From assembly GCF_038049925.1 (NCBI RefSeq), contig NZ_CP145809.1, forward strand, positions 1,612,001-1,676,000: a DNA stretch of 64,000 nucleotides, in the 5' to 3' direction. The position numbers were made by a program, and so were the translations under genes. The stretch is from Georgenia sp. M64 (GTDB lineage: Bacteria; Actinomycetota; Actinomycetes; Actinomycetales; Actinomycetaceae). The notes beneath the pieces were generated by a model that worked only from the letters and a program-made list of their open reading frames with translations, was not told the DNA's origin and did no database searches. Below, piece by piece: positions 27,397 through 35,104 of the stretch (position 1 is the stretch's first letter; every line of letters begins with the position of its first letter).

Positions 27397-28454
27397 CCTG
27401 GCATCTGCGCGAGCTTGCACATGAGGCGTGGGCGAACCAGGGCCCACGCCAACTGATCCTTGCTCTCATCGCCCTGGGCACGCTGGCGGGTATCGCGATC
27501 CTCACTGGCCTTCAGGCCATCCGTGCGATCGATCAAGAGTCCGCTCGGCGTGAGGGCGGTTCCCTGGTGTGGATGGCGATCGCCGACGAGGATGCTGCGC
27601 TCGACTCTGTGGTTTGTGATGATCTCAACGACGGGCGTGGAGTGGCCGCGGCCGGGGGCGTATTCGCCGCCATGCCGCCAACGCTTACGGCATTCTCAGG
27701 AGGCCCCCCGGTGCCGACCGCGTACGTGACACCTCGGGCGACCACGGTATGGACCCCGCACGACCTCTCGGGGCAGGTAGTCCTGGGCCGAGACCTGGCC
27801 AAGACCCGCAGCGTCGGGGTGGGCTCGGCGCTACGTACAGCCGATGGTGCGAGCACAGTCATCGTCGACGCTCAGACAACTGGTGCCGTTGCCCATGCCG
27901 GGGCACGCTCCCGGGTGCTAATTCCCCGGGCACCGGGTGGGCTTCTCACGGAGTGCTGGGTCCGCATGGAGCCAGGGGCGATCAACTCCGGTGAGAACCT
28001 TCTACGGTTCGCCTTCGCCGGCGAACACGCCGACATCGTGCCGTTCACCCCTGCGATCTCTGGCGTGCTCTCACCGAGCCAGCAATGGCGGGCATTCGCT
28101 GCAACCTACCCCTGGGTTGCCGGCGGCGTAGTCCTTGGTCTTGTGGGGGTGCTCCTCGCCTGGAGCCGCAGGTCCGAGTTAGCGGTCTATCGCACATTTG
28201 GCACTACCCGGGCAGAAGTCGCCCTCATGCTGTGGATCGAGGCAGCGATCGCCATGGTCCCGGCGGCATTTCTCGCAGCAACCGCGGCAATGCTGTACCT
28301 CAGTGCTATCGAGGGCGGCCCGGTGCTGCGAGAGGTACTTGTCGTTCTCGCGCGAACGATCGGCGCTGCCGCTGCCATCGCTCTGGCACTCATCCCACCG
28401 GGGGCGGTCGTCGCGATGCGGGGTCGACTTGTCGACCAGCTTAAGGACCGCTAG
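27393..28454 (+). CDS. FtsX-like ABC permease, 353 aa
   Basis: A compact permease. One N-terminal helix (LILALIALGTLAGIAILTG) is followed by a MacB-like extracytoplasmic domain of about 200 residues. Three C-terminal helices complete it (WVAGGVVLGLVGVLLAWSRR, LMLWIEAAIAMVPAAFLAAT, RTIGAAAAIALALIPPGAVV). With the upstream ATPase and adaptor it forms a tripartite system anchored in the wall. In such systems the substrate is often a peptide delivered outside the membrane; here the candidate is the secreted protein at 24597. Confidence 0.85.
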   Translation: MTWHLRELAHEAWANQGPRQLILALIALGTLAGIAILTGLQAIRAIDQESARREGGSLVWMAIADEDAALDSVVCDDLNDGRGVAAAGGVFAAMPPTLTAFSGGPPVPTAYVTPRATTVWTPHDLSGQVVLGRDLAKTRSVGVGSALRTADGASTVIVDAQTTGAVAHAGARSRVLIPRAPGGLLTECWVRMEPGAINSGENLLRFAFAGEHADIVPFTPAISGVLSPSQQWRAFAATYPWVAGGVVLGLVGVLLAWSRRSELAVYRTFGTTRAEVALMLWIEAAIAMVPAAFLAATAAMLYLSAIEGGPVLREVLVVLARTIGAAAAIALALIPPGAVVAMRGRLVDQLKDR

Positions 28455-28492
28455 CCGACCGCTAGCTAGTCGGTGCTAACCCGGAGAACGAC

Positions 28493-28756
28493 GTGAGCCC
28501 CCACCACCGCACTGACCACACGGGCCCCCGGGAGGCAGCGACCTTCGGCAAGATCACTCGCCTCCTGCGATGGGTAACCCTCGCCGTGGTGAGTGCCGAA
28601 CTGGTGCTGCTGTTCACCGGACACATCAGTCTCGGTGGCGCCATCGGAATCCTTCTCGTTGTCGAAGCCGCACTGCTGGCAGTGATCGTGACTGTGGCGT
28701 GGCGCATGACCGCACATCCCACAGACCCGAGACCCCTAGGGCGTGTCTCCCAATAG
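28493..28756 (+). CDS. Small two-helix membrane protein, 3' end replaced by IS5
   Basis: From GTG 28493 a protein of about 87 residues has a basic soluble start and two helices (WVTLAVVSAELVLLFTGHI; GAIGILLVVEAALLAVIVTV). The IS5-family element starts at 28740, so the last codons (RVSQ and stop) are supplied by the IS and the native C-terminus is lost. It follows the permease by about 40 bp and could be an accessory or immunity protein of the cassette. Confidence 0.55.
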   Translation: MSPHHRTDHTGPREAATFGKITRLLRWVTLAVVSAELVLLFTGHISLGGAIGILLVVEAALLAVIVTVAWRMTAHPTDPRPLGRVSQ

Positions 28757-29056
28757 TCGAGCTGGTGGGTTGACACGCTGCGGTCGTGTCGCGTACTTCC
28801 GTGCTAACGGATGCTCAGTGGGAGTTGATCGAGCCGTTGATGCCGTCCTCGGAGGGCCGTCGGGGACGGCGGTTCCGGGACCACCGGGCGGTGGTGGAGG
28901 GCATCGTCTACCGCTACCGCACCGGGATCGCGTGGCGTGACTTGCCCGAGTGCTTCGGGCCGTGGCAGACGGTGTGGAAGCGGCACCGCCGCTTCAGCGG
29001 CGATGGGACCTGGGACAAGGTCCTCACCGTCCTGCTCGCCCGGGCGGATGCGGCCG

Positions 29057-29120
29057 TGTCAACGCCGCCTGAATACTGACCCCCAGGTGCCAGGGGGTCA
29101 AAATTCGACCGGCGTTGACA
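29057..29120. mobile_element. 64-bp MITE made of two IS21-like ends
   Basis: The element starts TGTCAACGCCG and ends CGGCGTTGACA. The similarity continues inward to TGACCCCC and GGGGGTCA, so almost the whole 64 bp is two inverted ends of about 29 bp with a short joint. It is flanked by a 5-bp duplication GGCCG (29052-29056 and 29121-29125). Excising it with one duplicate restores the IS5 reading frame. It codes for nothing. Confidence 0.85.
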
Positions 29121-29639
29121 GGCCGGGCTGATCGACTGGGAGGTGTCGGTGGACTCGACGGTCAACCGTGCTCACCAGCACACCACGAACCTGCCCCGGG
29201 ACACGGGGGGACCTGTCGAATTACATGAAACTGGGCGAGGAGCCGCCTGATCACGCCATCGGTCGCTCCCGCGGCGGGCTGTCCACGAAGATCCATCACC
29301 TGTGTGACGGGAACATGCGCCCGCTGGTGATGCTGCTCGGGCCCGGGCAGGGCGGGGACTCCCCGATGTTCGAGCACGTCATGAACTCCGTGCGCGTTCC
29401 CCGGCTCGGTCCGGGACGTGCCCGGACCACGCCGGTGCGGGCGCTGGCCGACAAGGCGTACTCCTCCCGAGCGAACCGTAAGCTGCTGCGCCGGCGCGGC
29501 ATCCAGGCCGTCATTCCCGAACGCTCTGACCAGGTCGCCAACCGCAAGCGCCGCGGGTCCCGGGGCGGCCGGCCGGTCACCTATGACCAAGAGGCCTACA
29601 AGCGCCGCAACGTCGTCGAGCGCTCCTTCAACGTTTTCA

Positions 29640-31410
29640 CCTGAGTTGGCTCATTCGCTTAGTGCGTGAGTTGCCCGCTGTGGATCGCGTCGAGGATGGC
29701 TTGCTGCTCGGTGGGGATGGCGGGGGCGAAGGTCTGGGTGGCGCCGTTGATCGCGATCGTGGCGGAGCGCAGCGGCCGGAGCTGGCGGATGACGTTGCGG
29801 ATGGCCAGGCTGGTGCGGGCTTGGACCTCGCGGGAGACCGCCAGTGCGGTGAACACGATGGTCAGGTGGGCCTCGATCGCGTCGCGGGTGCGGTGGAACA
29901 TGGGGCGGGCGCGTAGGTCGGTCTTGCTCATCCGGAAGGACTGCTCCACGTGCCACAGGTCGTGGTAGGAGCCGATGACCTCACCCGCCGGCATCACTGG
30001 CGCGGGGATGTTGGTGACGTAGCCCTTGAGCCCGACCAGTCGCCGGGCCCGTGCCAGGGCGGTCTCGTCCAGGCGGTGCCCGTCGCCGCTGGTCTTGACG
30101 AATCGCGGGGTGCGGGCGGCCTTCTCCCCGGCGATGACCGCGCGGGCCCGGTTCTCCTGGAGGGTGAGCGTCTTGTTGTCCCTCGCCGCGCGTTTGGCGG
30201 AGTAGGCCCAGACCGCCCGCCACGAGCCAGGGTGAAGGTCGCGGTCCCAGACCGGCTCGGCCCGATGAGCCGGGTCGTTCTCGTTGCGCCGCCCGGTCCT
30301 GGGGGTGAGGGTGTCGATGACCTGCCCGTCGGCGAAGGCGTCACCGTGCCAGCGGAAGTGCGAGGCCAGGTCCAGCGGTGCCTTGGTCACCCGGGAGCCG
30401 ACGATGAACCGCAGGTTCGCCTCGTCTAGCTCGCGCAGGTTGGTCGCGGAGAGCATGCCGGCGTCGGCGACGACGACCATGTCCTCGATGTCGTGACGGG
30501 TCTGGAACTGCTTGACGATCGGGATGATCGTGGCGGTCTCTGCCTTGTTGCCCTCGTAGCAGCCGATCTCGAGGGGGAAGCCGTGCCGGTCGACCAGGAG
30601 CCCGACGACGATCTGGGGGTCGACGCGGCGTTCCTTGGAGTAGCCGACCTTGCGCAGGTCGTCCTCCTTCTCGGCCTCGAAGTACAACGTGGTCACGTCG
30701 TAGAGCACCAGGGAGACGTCACCGCTGCTCACGGCGTGCTCGAAGCACAAGGTGGCGATCTGGTCGCGATACGACCCGCCGACCGCGGCGCGGGCGAGGG
30801 TGCGTTTCATCGTGGCGTAGCTGGCCGGGACCCGGCCCAGGTCCGTCAGCACTCGCCCGGTGTCCAGCAGCGAGGTCGGCTCCACGATCCGGGCGATGAC
30901 CAGGTCGCGGAACACCGCATCGCCGACCGTGTCGAACCCCAGCGCGGTGAACACCTCGGCAAGGGCGTCGAACAGCAGCCGCGAGTCCGTCGAGATGACC
31001 CGGCCCGGGCCGTCCCGGCCCCGGTCCGGCGCCGCCTGCGGCGCGTGGAACAGCTCGGCCTCGCGAACTGGTGGGGCCAGCGGTGTCACCGGCGGCGTCG
31101 GCTCGATCCCGAGATCGAGCACCCCCTGGGCGGGGTTCGCCAGCAGCTCACGGGCCTGCTCCAGCAGGACACCGAGCTCGGCCTCGGTGTGTGCTGAACC
31201 GACATGCCTCACGATGCGCTGACGCCCGTCGGCGTACTCCGCGATCTGCACCGCCGTCGCACCCGACGCCGTGCGCACCCGCCTGATAAACGCCACCCCG
31301 CGAGGTTAGAGCGCACCCGCTTAGTGCGTGAAACCGCACTAAACCAACAACATCGCAGCAGGTCAGGGCCCTACTGCCCCTCGGGACGCCCACCCGTGAG
31401 CCAAGTCAGG
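29640..31410 (-). mobile_element. Second IS1634-type element with 24-bp target duplication
   Basis: The ends are inverted repeats CCTGAGTTGGCTCA and CCTGACTTGGCTCA (13 of 14). A 24-bp direct repeat beginning TCGAGCGCTCC flanks it at 29616-29639 and 31411-31434. It interrupts the IS5 transposase. Confidence 0.88.
29659..31296 (-). CDS. IS1634/IS4-family DDE transposase
   Basis: An intact 545-residue transposase starting MAFIRRVRTASGATAVQIAE, the same N-terminal motif as the copy at 22601. Catalytic landmarks are VLYDVTTLYFE, MVVVADAGMLSA and YHDLWHVEQSFRMSKTDL. It has an insertion near residue 340 (RTGRRNENDPAHRAEPVWDR) absent from the other copy. The two are clearly different subtypes of one family. 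It probably remains active, judging by the intact ends and duplication. Confidence 0.92.
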   Translation of the reverse strand: MAFIRRVRTASGATAVQIAEYADGRQRIVRHVGSAHTEAELGVLLEQARELLANPAQGVLDLGIEPTPPVTPLAPPVREAELFHAPQAAPDRGRDGPGRVISTDSRLLFDALAEVFTALGFDTVGDAVFRDLVIARIVEPTSLLDTGRVLTDLGRVPASYATMKRTLARAAVGGSYRDQIATLCFEHAVSSGDVSLVLYDVTTLYFEAEKEDDLRKVGYSKERRVDPQIVVGLLVDRHGFPLEIGCYEGNKAETATIIPIVKQFQTRHDIEDMVVVADAGMLSATNLRELDEANLRFIVGSRVTKAPLDLASHFRWHGDAFADGQVIDTLTPRTGRRNENDPAHRAEPVWDRDLHPGSWRAVWAYSAKRAARDNKTLTLQENRARAVIAGEKAARTPRFVKTSGDGHRLDETALARARRLVGLKGYVTNIPAPVMPAGEVIGSYHDLWHVEQSFRMSKTDLRARPMFHRTRDAIEAHLTIVFTALAVSREVQARTSLAIRNVIRQLRPLRSATIAINGATQTFAPAIPTEQQAILDAIHSGQLTH

Positions 31411-31637
31411 TCGAGCGCTCCTTCAACGTTTTCAAGCAGTGGCGGGCGCTGGCTACCCGGTATGACAAGCTCGCGCTGACCTACCGTGGTGGCGTCGTCC
31501 TCCGCGCCATCGTCATCTGGGTTGTCGCCCTCCAGAAGGCGGTCCGCTGGCGGGGCATGAGGTGAGATGGCACCTACGAAGTTCTATCTGCCTCGGGAGC
31601 CGTGGAGCAGTCGAGGCCGTCAATATGGGAGCGTCGC

Positions 31638-32234
31638 ATGAGGGAGATGGGCCGGCTGTCACCGGATGCAGTCAAGGCCTTGGTGTCTTCGCAGATCGAG
31701 CAGTACGAGCAGCTGGCCGGGCGCATCTACGGCCTCAGCAGCACTTGGACGGGATTCCGGTACCTCGGTGGCTTCGAACGCACCGGAACCGAGACCCACG
31801 GGAGGACCATCCGCAGAGACTGGTCCTGCACACTCGGACACATCGACGGGCCCTACCATCTCGGGGCAGCCAACAACGGTGCGGGCACTCAGCCCTACGT
31901 CTCCATCATCACCACGACGGAACCCGGCCAGTCCCTGGCCTGGCACCTCGCCCGCTCCCTGCGGATCGCGCCTGGCCCGCCGCGCCCGGAACTCCTTGGG
32001 ACAGATCAGGAAGCCGCTCCCGTCACCATTCCGGTGGATGGGACCGACGTAACCTTTACCGTGCTGACCCGAGACCACTACTTCGCGGCGAAGGTCGAGG
32101 TGGGCGAGATGCGCATTGTCGCCATCGGCGCAGGCATGACTCTCGCGGACATCGGGCTCGAGCGTGTCGACGACCTGACCGCGTACATCGACGGCTTCAA
32201 ACACATCGCACGCGAGAACGGACTCGAACTCTGA
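31638..32234 (+). CDS. Passenger gene of the IS5-family element, unknown function
   Basis: A 198-residue soluble protein from ATG 31638, preceded by GGGAG; a GTG at 31602 is the alternative start. It has no signal peptide or helix. It begins MREMGRLSPDAVKALVSSQI and has a mixed alpha-beta middle (YVSIITTTEPGQSLAWHLAR, IPVDGTDVTFTVLTRDHYF) and a helical end (LADIGLERVDDLTAYIDGF). It lies between the transposase stop and the right inverted repeat, so it moves with the element. No known family was recognised. Passenger genes in IS elements are often regulators, methyltransferases or resistance genes; none of these is visible. Confidence 0.7.
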   Translation: MREMGRLSPDAVKALVSSQIEQYEQLAGRIYGLSSTWTGFRYLGGFERTGTETHGRTIRRDWSCTLGHIDGPYHLGAANNGAGTQPYVSIITTTEPGQSLAWHLARSLRIAPGPPRPELLGTDQEAAPVTIPVDGTDVTFTVLTRDHYFAAKVEVGEMRIVAIGAGMTLADIGLERVDDLTAYIDGFKHIARENGLEL

Positions 32235-32344
32235 CGGCCTCCCAGGTGTCGCACTGCCGGTCACCCCACCCGCCAGGCCGCGGATCTCACTGCTTTTCGG
32301 TCCCCAGCAATCTCGACTGCCCCTCATTGGGAGACACGCCCTAG

Positions 32345-33071
32345 GAGACTGCTGAACAAGGCGGTGTTCTTGTTCGGTGTTTGTGGGCGGGCAGGTCGCC
32401 TGTGGGCAGTCTGGTGGCGGTCACAGCAGGTGGCTGGATTTGAGGTCGGGCCTGCCCCACTTGCCGCGGTGATGTGCTGGGCCGGGGTGCTGGACCAGGG
32501 CGCGGCGGCCCTCTTCAGGCCGGCGCGATCGCCCAGGTCCCGGCGGTGCGCTGGAGGCCGATGGTAAGCAGTCGTCGGAGGTTGACCGCGGCGGCGCGGT
32601 GGTGGAGCCAGTGGTCGTTCTTGGTGATCCCGCGGTAGCGGACCTTGCGGTTGCCGCGGGTGAGCCAGGCGATAGAACGTTCGACCATCGGCCGGAAGGT
32701 GCGGTAGCTCTCCTGGAAGCCGGGGTCCTGCGCGTTGGCGCGGTGAGCCCGCTGGAGCGCGTCGTGGGGGTGCAGGTCGAGCTTGCGGCCGCGGGCGGCG
32801 GTGGTACAGCGCTCGCGTAGCGGGCACTCGCGGCAGGCGGCCCCGAAGGTGACCTTGCGCTTGGCGGTAATCCTCTGGGTCAGCCCGTTCGGGCAGGTCA
32901 CGGTCCCGGCGGTCTCGTCGACGGTGAAGTCCTCGATCGTGAACCCGCCCGGGATGGCCGGGCGCAGCGGCCAGGGCTTGATGATCGCGGTGTGCCCAGC
33001 CTTCTCCAGGGCGGCCAGTGCCTCACCGGTGCCATAGGCGGAGTCGGCGAGCACCTCGACCGGGACCTTGA
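32345..33071 (-). pseudogene. IS1182-family transposase, C-terminal fragment
   Basis: The coding part (33054-32515) encodes DSAYGTGEALAALEKAGH, then a zinc-ribbon-like GAACRECPLRERCTTAARGR and RPMVERSIAWLTRGNRKVRY, the C-terminal half of IS1182 DDE transposases. The N-terminus is missing where an IS3 element begins near 33072. The left end, GGAGACTGCTGAACAAG, looks like the terminal repeat of IS1182, and the IS5 element inserted exactly beside it. Confidence 0.75.
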
Positions 33072-33118
33072 ACCGTCACGGCTTCGTTGCCGCTTCCTTT
33101 TGAGTGAAGGATGGCGAC

Positions 33119-33430
33119 ATGCCCAAGAAGTACGACCAGGAGTTCAAGGACCGTGCGGTGCGCATGGTGGTGGATCACCGTGATGACTACGGCTCGTTGA
33201 CGAAGGCGACGATCGCGGTGGGCTCTCAGCTCAACATCCCGCGCGAGACGCTGCGCCGCTGGGTCTCCCAGGCCCGCGTCGACGCCGGGGACAGGCCCGG
33301 CGTGAGCACGCAGGAGAACGAGGAGATCAGGGCGCTCAAGCGGGAGAACAAGCGCCTGCGCGATGCCAACGAGATCCTGCGGTCAGCAGCGGTTTTCTTC
33401 GCCGGGGAGCTCGACCCCCGCAACCGCTGA
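33119..33430 (+). CDS. IS3-family transposase OrfA
   Basis: A 103-residue helix-turn-helix and leucine-zipper protein. It begins MPKKYDQEFKDRAVRMVVDH. The recognition helix NIPRETLRRWVSQARVDAG is followed by the zipper EIRALKRENKRLRDANEIL. This is the DNA-binding partner of the IS3 family, IS51-like group. OrfB continues in the -1 frame from the end of this gene, where programmed frameshifting normally makes the fusion transposase. OrfB is broken, so no active enzyme is expected. Confidence 0.88.
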   Translation: MPKKYDQEFKDRAVRMVVDHRDDYGSLTKATIAVGSQLNIPRETLRRWVSQARVDAGDRPGVSTQENEEIRALKRENKRLRDANEILRSAAVFFAGELDPRNR

Positions 33431-33506
33431 TCTGCGAGTTCATCGACTCCCAGCGAGCGGCCGGCTTCGCGGTCGGGACTGCTGATCTGCCGGGCGTGTC
33501 GGAACT

Positions 33507-35063
33507 TCTGTGTAAGTCCTTCTGCTCCCTGGCGTGAGCGCCCTGGCGGGCTGAGAATGGTGCTCCGGTCGCCCGTTGACGTCGTCATCCCATGGCCCCT
33601 TGAGACCGTGTGTAAGTCGGGCGCGGGGGCTGTGCTGTGGGCCCTTCACTGTCGCTTCGAGCACGAGGACTAGTTTCCTTCTCCCCTTCAGCTCCCACGG
33701 GCGACCGGTTCAGCACGGGTACTGGGAGCCTGGGGAGGTGGCGGCAATGGAGATCGCGGCCGATGAGGACGAGATCATCGAACGAGTCGCGGCGCTCGAT
33801 ATCGGCAAGGCCGAAGTGGTGTGCTGCGTGCGGGTACCAGCCCCGGGTCGGCGCCGCAGGCAAGAGGTGCGCCGGTACTCCACCATGACCGAGCAGCTGC
33901 TCGCGCTGGGCGACTGGCTGACTGAGGTCGGCGTGACCCGGGTGGTGATGGAAGCGACGTCGGACTACTGGAAGGCGCCGTTCTACCTGCTCGAGCAGAC
34001 CGGGATGCAGACATGGCTGGTCAACGCCCGCGATGTCAAGCACCTGCCCGGGCGACCCAAGACCGACAGGCTCGATGCGGTCTGGTTGTGCAAGGTCGCC
34101 GAACGCCAGATGCTGCGCCCCTCATTCGTCCCGCCGGTGGAGATCCGTCAGCTGCGTGATCTGACCCGATACCGGGTCGACCTAATCGAGGCACGCACCG
34201 CGGAGAAGCAACGCGCCGAGAAGCTCCTCGAGGACGCCCAGATCAAGGTCTCGGTCGTCGTCTCCGACCTCTTCGGAGTCTCCGGGCGGGCGATGATGGC
34301 CGCGCTGATCGCCGGCCAGCGCGACCCCGCCGTGCTCGCCGACCTCGCCCGCGGACCGATGCGCCGCAAGACCGCTCAGCTCCAAGAGGCCCTGACCGGG
34401 CACTTCACCGACCACCACGCCTTCCTGCTGGCCAAGATGCTCCACCGGGTCCAGACCATTGACGCCGACATCGCCGAGGTCGAGAAGAAGATCGCCGAAC
34501 ACCTGGCCCCGTTCGTCGGCGACACCCTCCAACGGCTGGACGAGATCCCCGGGATCGGGATCGCGGCCGCCTGCGCGCTCATCGCCGAGATTGGCCTGGA
34601 CATGGCCAGGTTCCCCACCCCAGGACACCTTGTCTCCTGGGCGAAGTTCGCCCCCGGAGTCAACGTCTCCGCCGGGAAGATCGTTGGCACCACCAGAACC
34701 GGGCGCGGCAACCGATACCTCGCCCGGGTCCTCGGTGAGATCGCCGTCGCGGTCGGCCGCACCAAGACCTTCCTCGGTGCCCGCTACCGCCGACTGGCAC
34801 GCCGAATAGGCAAGAAGAAGGCAATCGTCGCGATCGCAAGGTCGATCCTGGTGATCATCTGGCACCTGCTCGCCGATCCAACCACCCGCTTCCGAGACCT
34901 CGGCGTCGACTATTACGACACCCACATCAACAACAACCGCCGCGTTCGCAGCCACGTCCGCGACCTTGAATCCCTCGGCTACAAAGTCACCCTCGAACCC
35001 GCCGCCTGAACCACCGGCTAGCCACCCGCGCGAAGTCACCACATTCTCGGACTAGTGCGTGAC
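33507..35063. repeat. Left arm of 1557-bp inverted repeat (IS110 copy)
   Basis: From TCTGTGTAAG (33507) to GTGCGTGAC (35063) this arm is repeated in reverse complement at 36424-37980. The coding sequences are identical across all 420 codons, indicating a very recent duplication. Confidence 0.95.
33747..35009 (+). CDS. IS110-family transposase, copy 1
   Basis: A 420-residue DEDD transposase. The N-terminal RuvC-like domain has ERVAALDIGKAEVVCCVRV, VVMEATSDYW and RPKTDRLDAVWLCKVAER. The C-terminal domain has DEIPGIGIAAACALIAEIG and LVSWAKFAPGVNVSAGK with the conserved Ser. ATG 33747 follows GGGGAGG. The 240 bp between the arm end and this start is non-coding and is where IS110 members encode their bridge RNA. 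The protein sequence equals that of copy 2. Confidence 0.92.
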   Translation: MEIAADEDEIIERVAALDIGKAEVVCCVRVPAPGRRRRQEVRRYSTMTEQLLALGDWLTEVGVTRVVMEATSDYWKAPFYLLEQTGMQTWLVNARDVKHLPGRPKTDRLDAVWLCKVAERQMLRPSFVPPVEIRQLRDLTRYRVDLIEARTAEKQRAEKLLEDAQIKVSVVVSDLFGVSGRAMMAALIAGQRDPAVLADLARGPMRRKTAQLQEALTGHFTDHHAFLLAKMLHRVQTIDADIAEVEKKIAEHLAPFVGDTLQRLDEIPGIGIAAACALIAEIGLDMARFPTPGHLVSWAKFAPGVNVSAGKIVGTTRTGRGNRYLARVLGEIAVAVGRTKTFLGARYRRLARRIGKKKAIVAIARSILVIIWHLLADPTTRFRDLGVDYYDTHINNNRRVRSHVRDLESLGYKVTLEPAA

Positions 35064-35104
35064 CTCGAGGCTGGGCCGTGGGAGCGGCCCGGGGAGGACA
35101 CGTG

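Larger units (their letters stand above)
28786..31562 (+). pseudogene. IS5-family transposase, interrupted twice
   Basis: The 5' part (28786-29056) gives LTDAQWELIEPLMPSSEG and YRTGIAWRDLPECFGPW, the IS5 helix-turn-helix region. After the MITE the frame resumes at AGLIDWEVSVDSTVNRAH with the first catalytic Asp. A frame change lies at a G6 run (29205-29210), where IS427 members often use programmed frameshifting. The second part, KLGEEPPDHAIGRSRGGLST and VRALADKAYSS, ends at 29639 and resumes after the IS1634-type element at 31435 (KQWRALATRYDKLALTYRGG) to the stop at about 31565. Removing both insertions restores continuous transposase sequence. Confidence 0.85.
28740..32340 (+). mobile_element. 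IS5-family (IS427-like) element carrying a passenger gene, broken by two insertions
   Basis: The ends are perfect 15-bp inverted repeats, GGCGTGTCTCCCAAT. They are flanked by a CTAG duplication at 28736-28739 and 32341-32344, typical of the IS427 group. Inside are the transposase, a 64-bp MITE at 29057, an IS1634-type element at 29640 and a non-transposase gene at 31638. Without the two insertions the element would be about 1.7 kb, longer than ordinary IS5 members. Confidence 0.85.
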
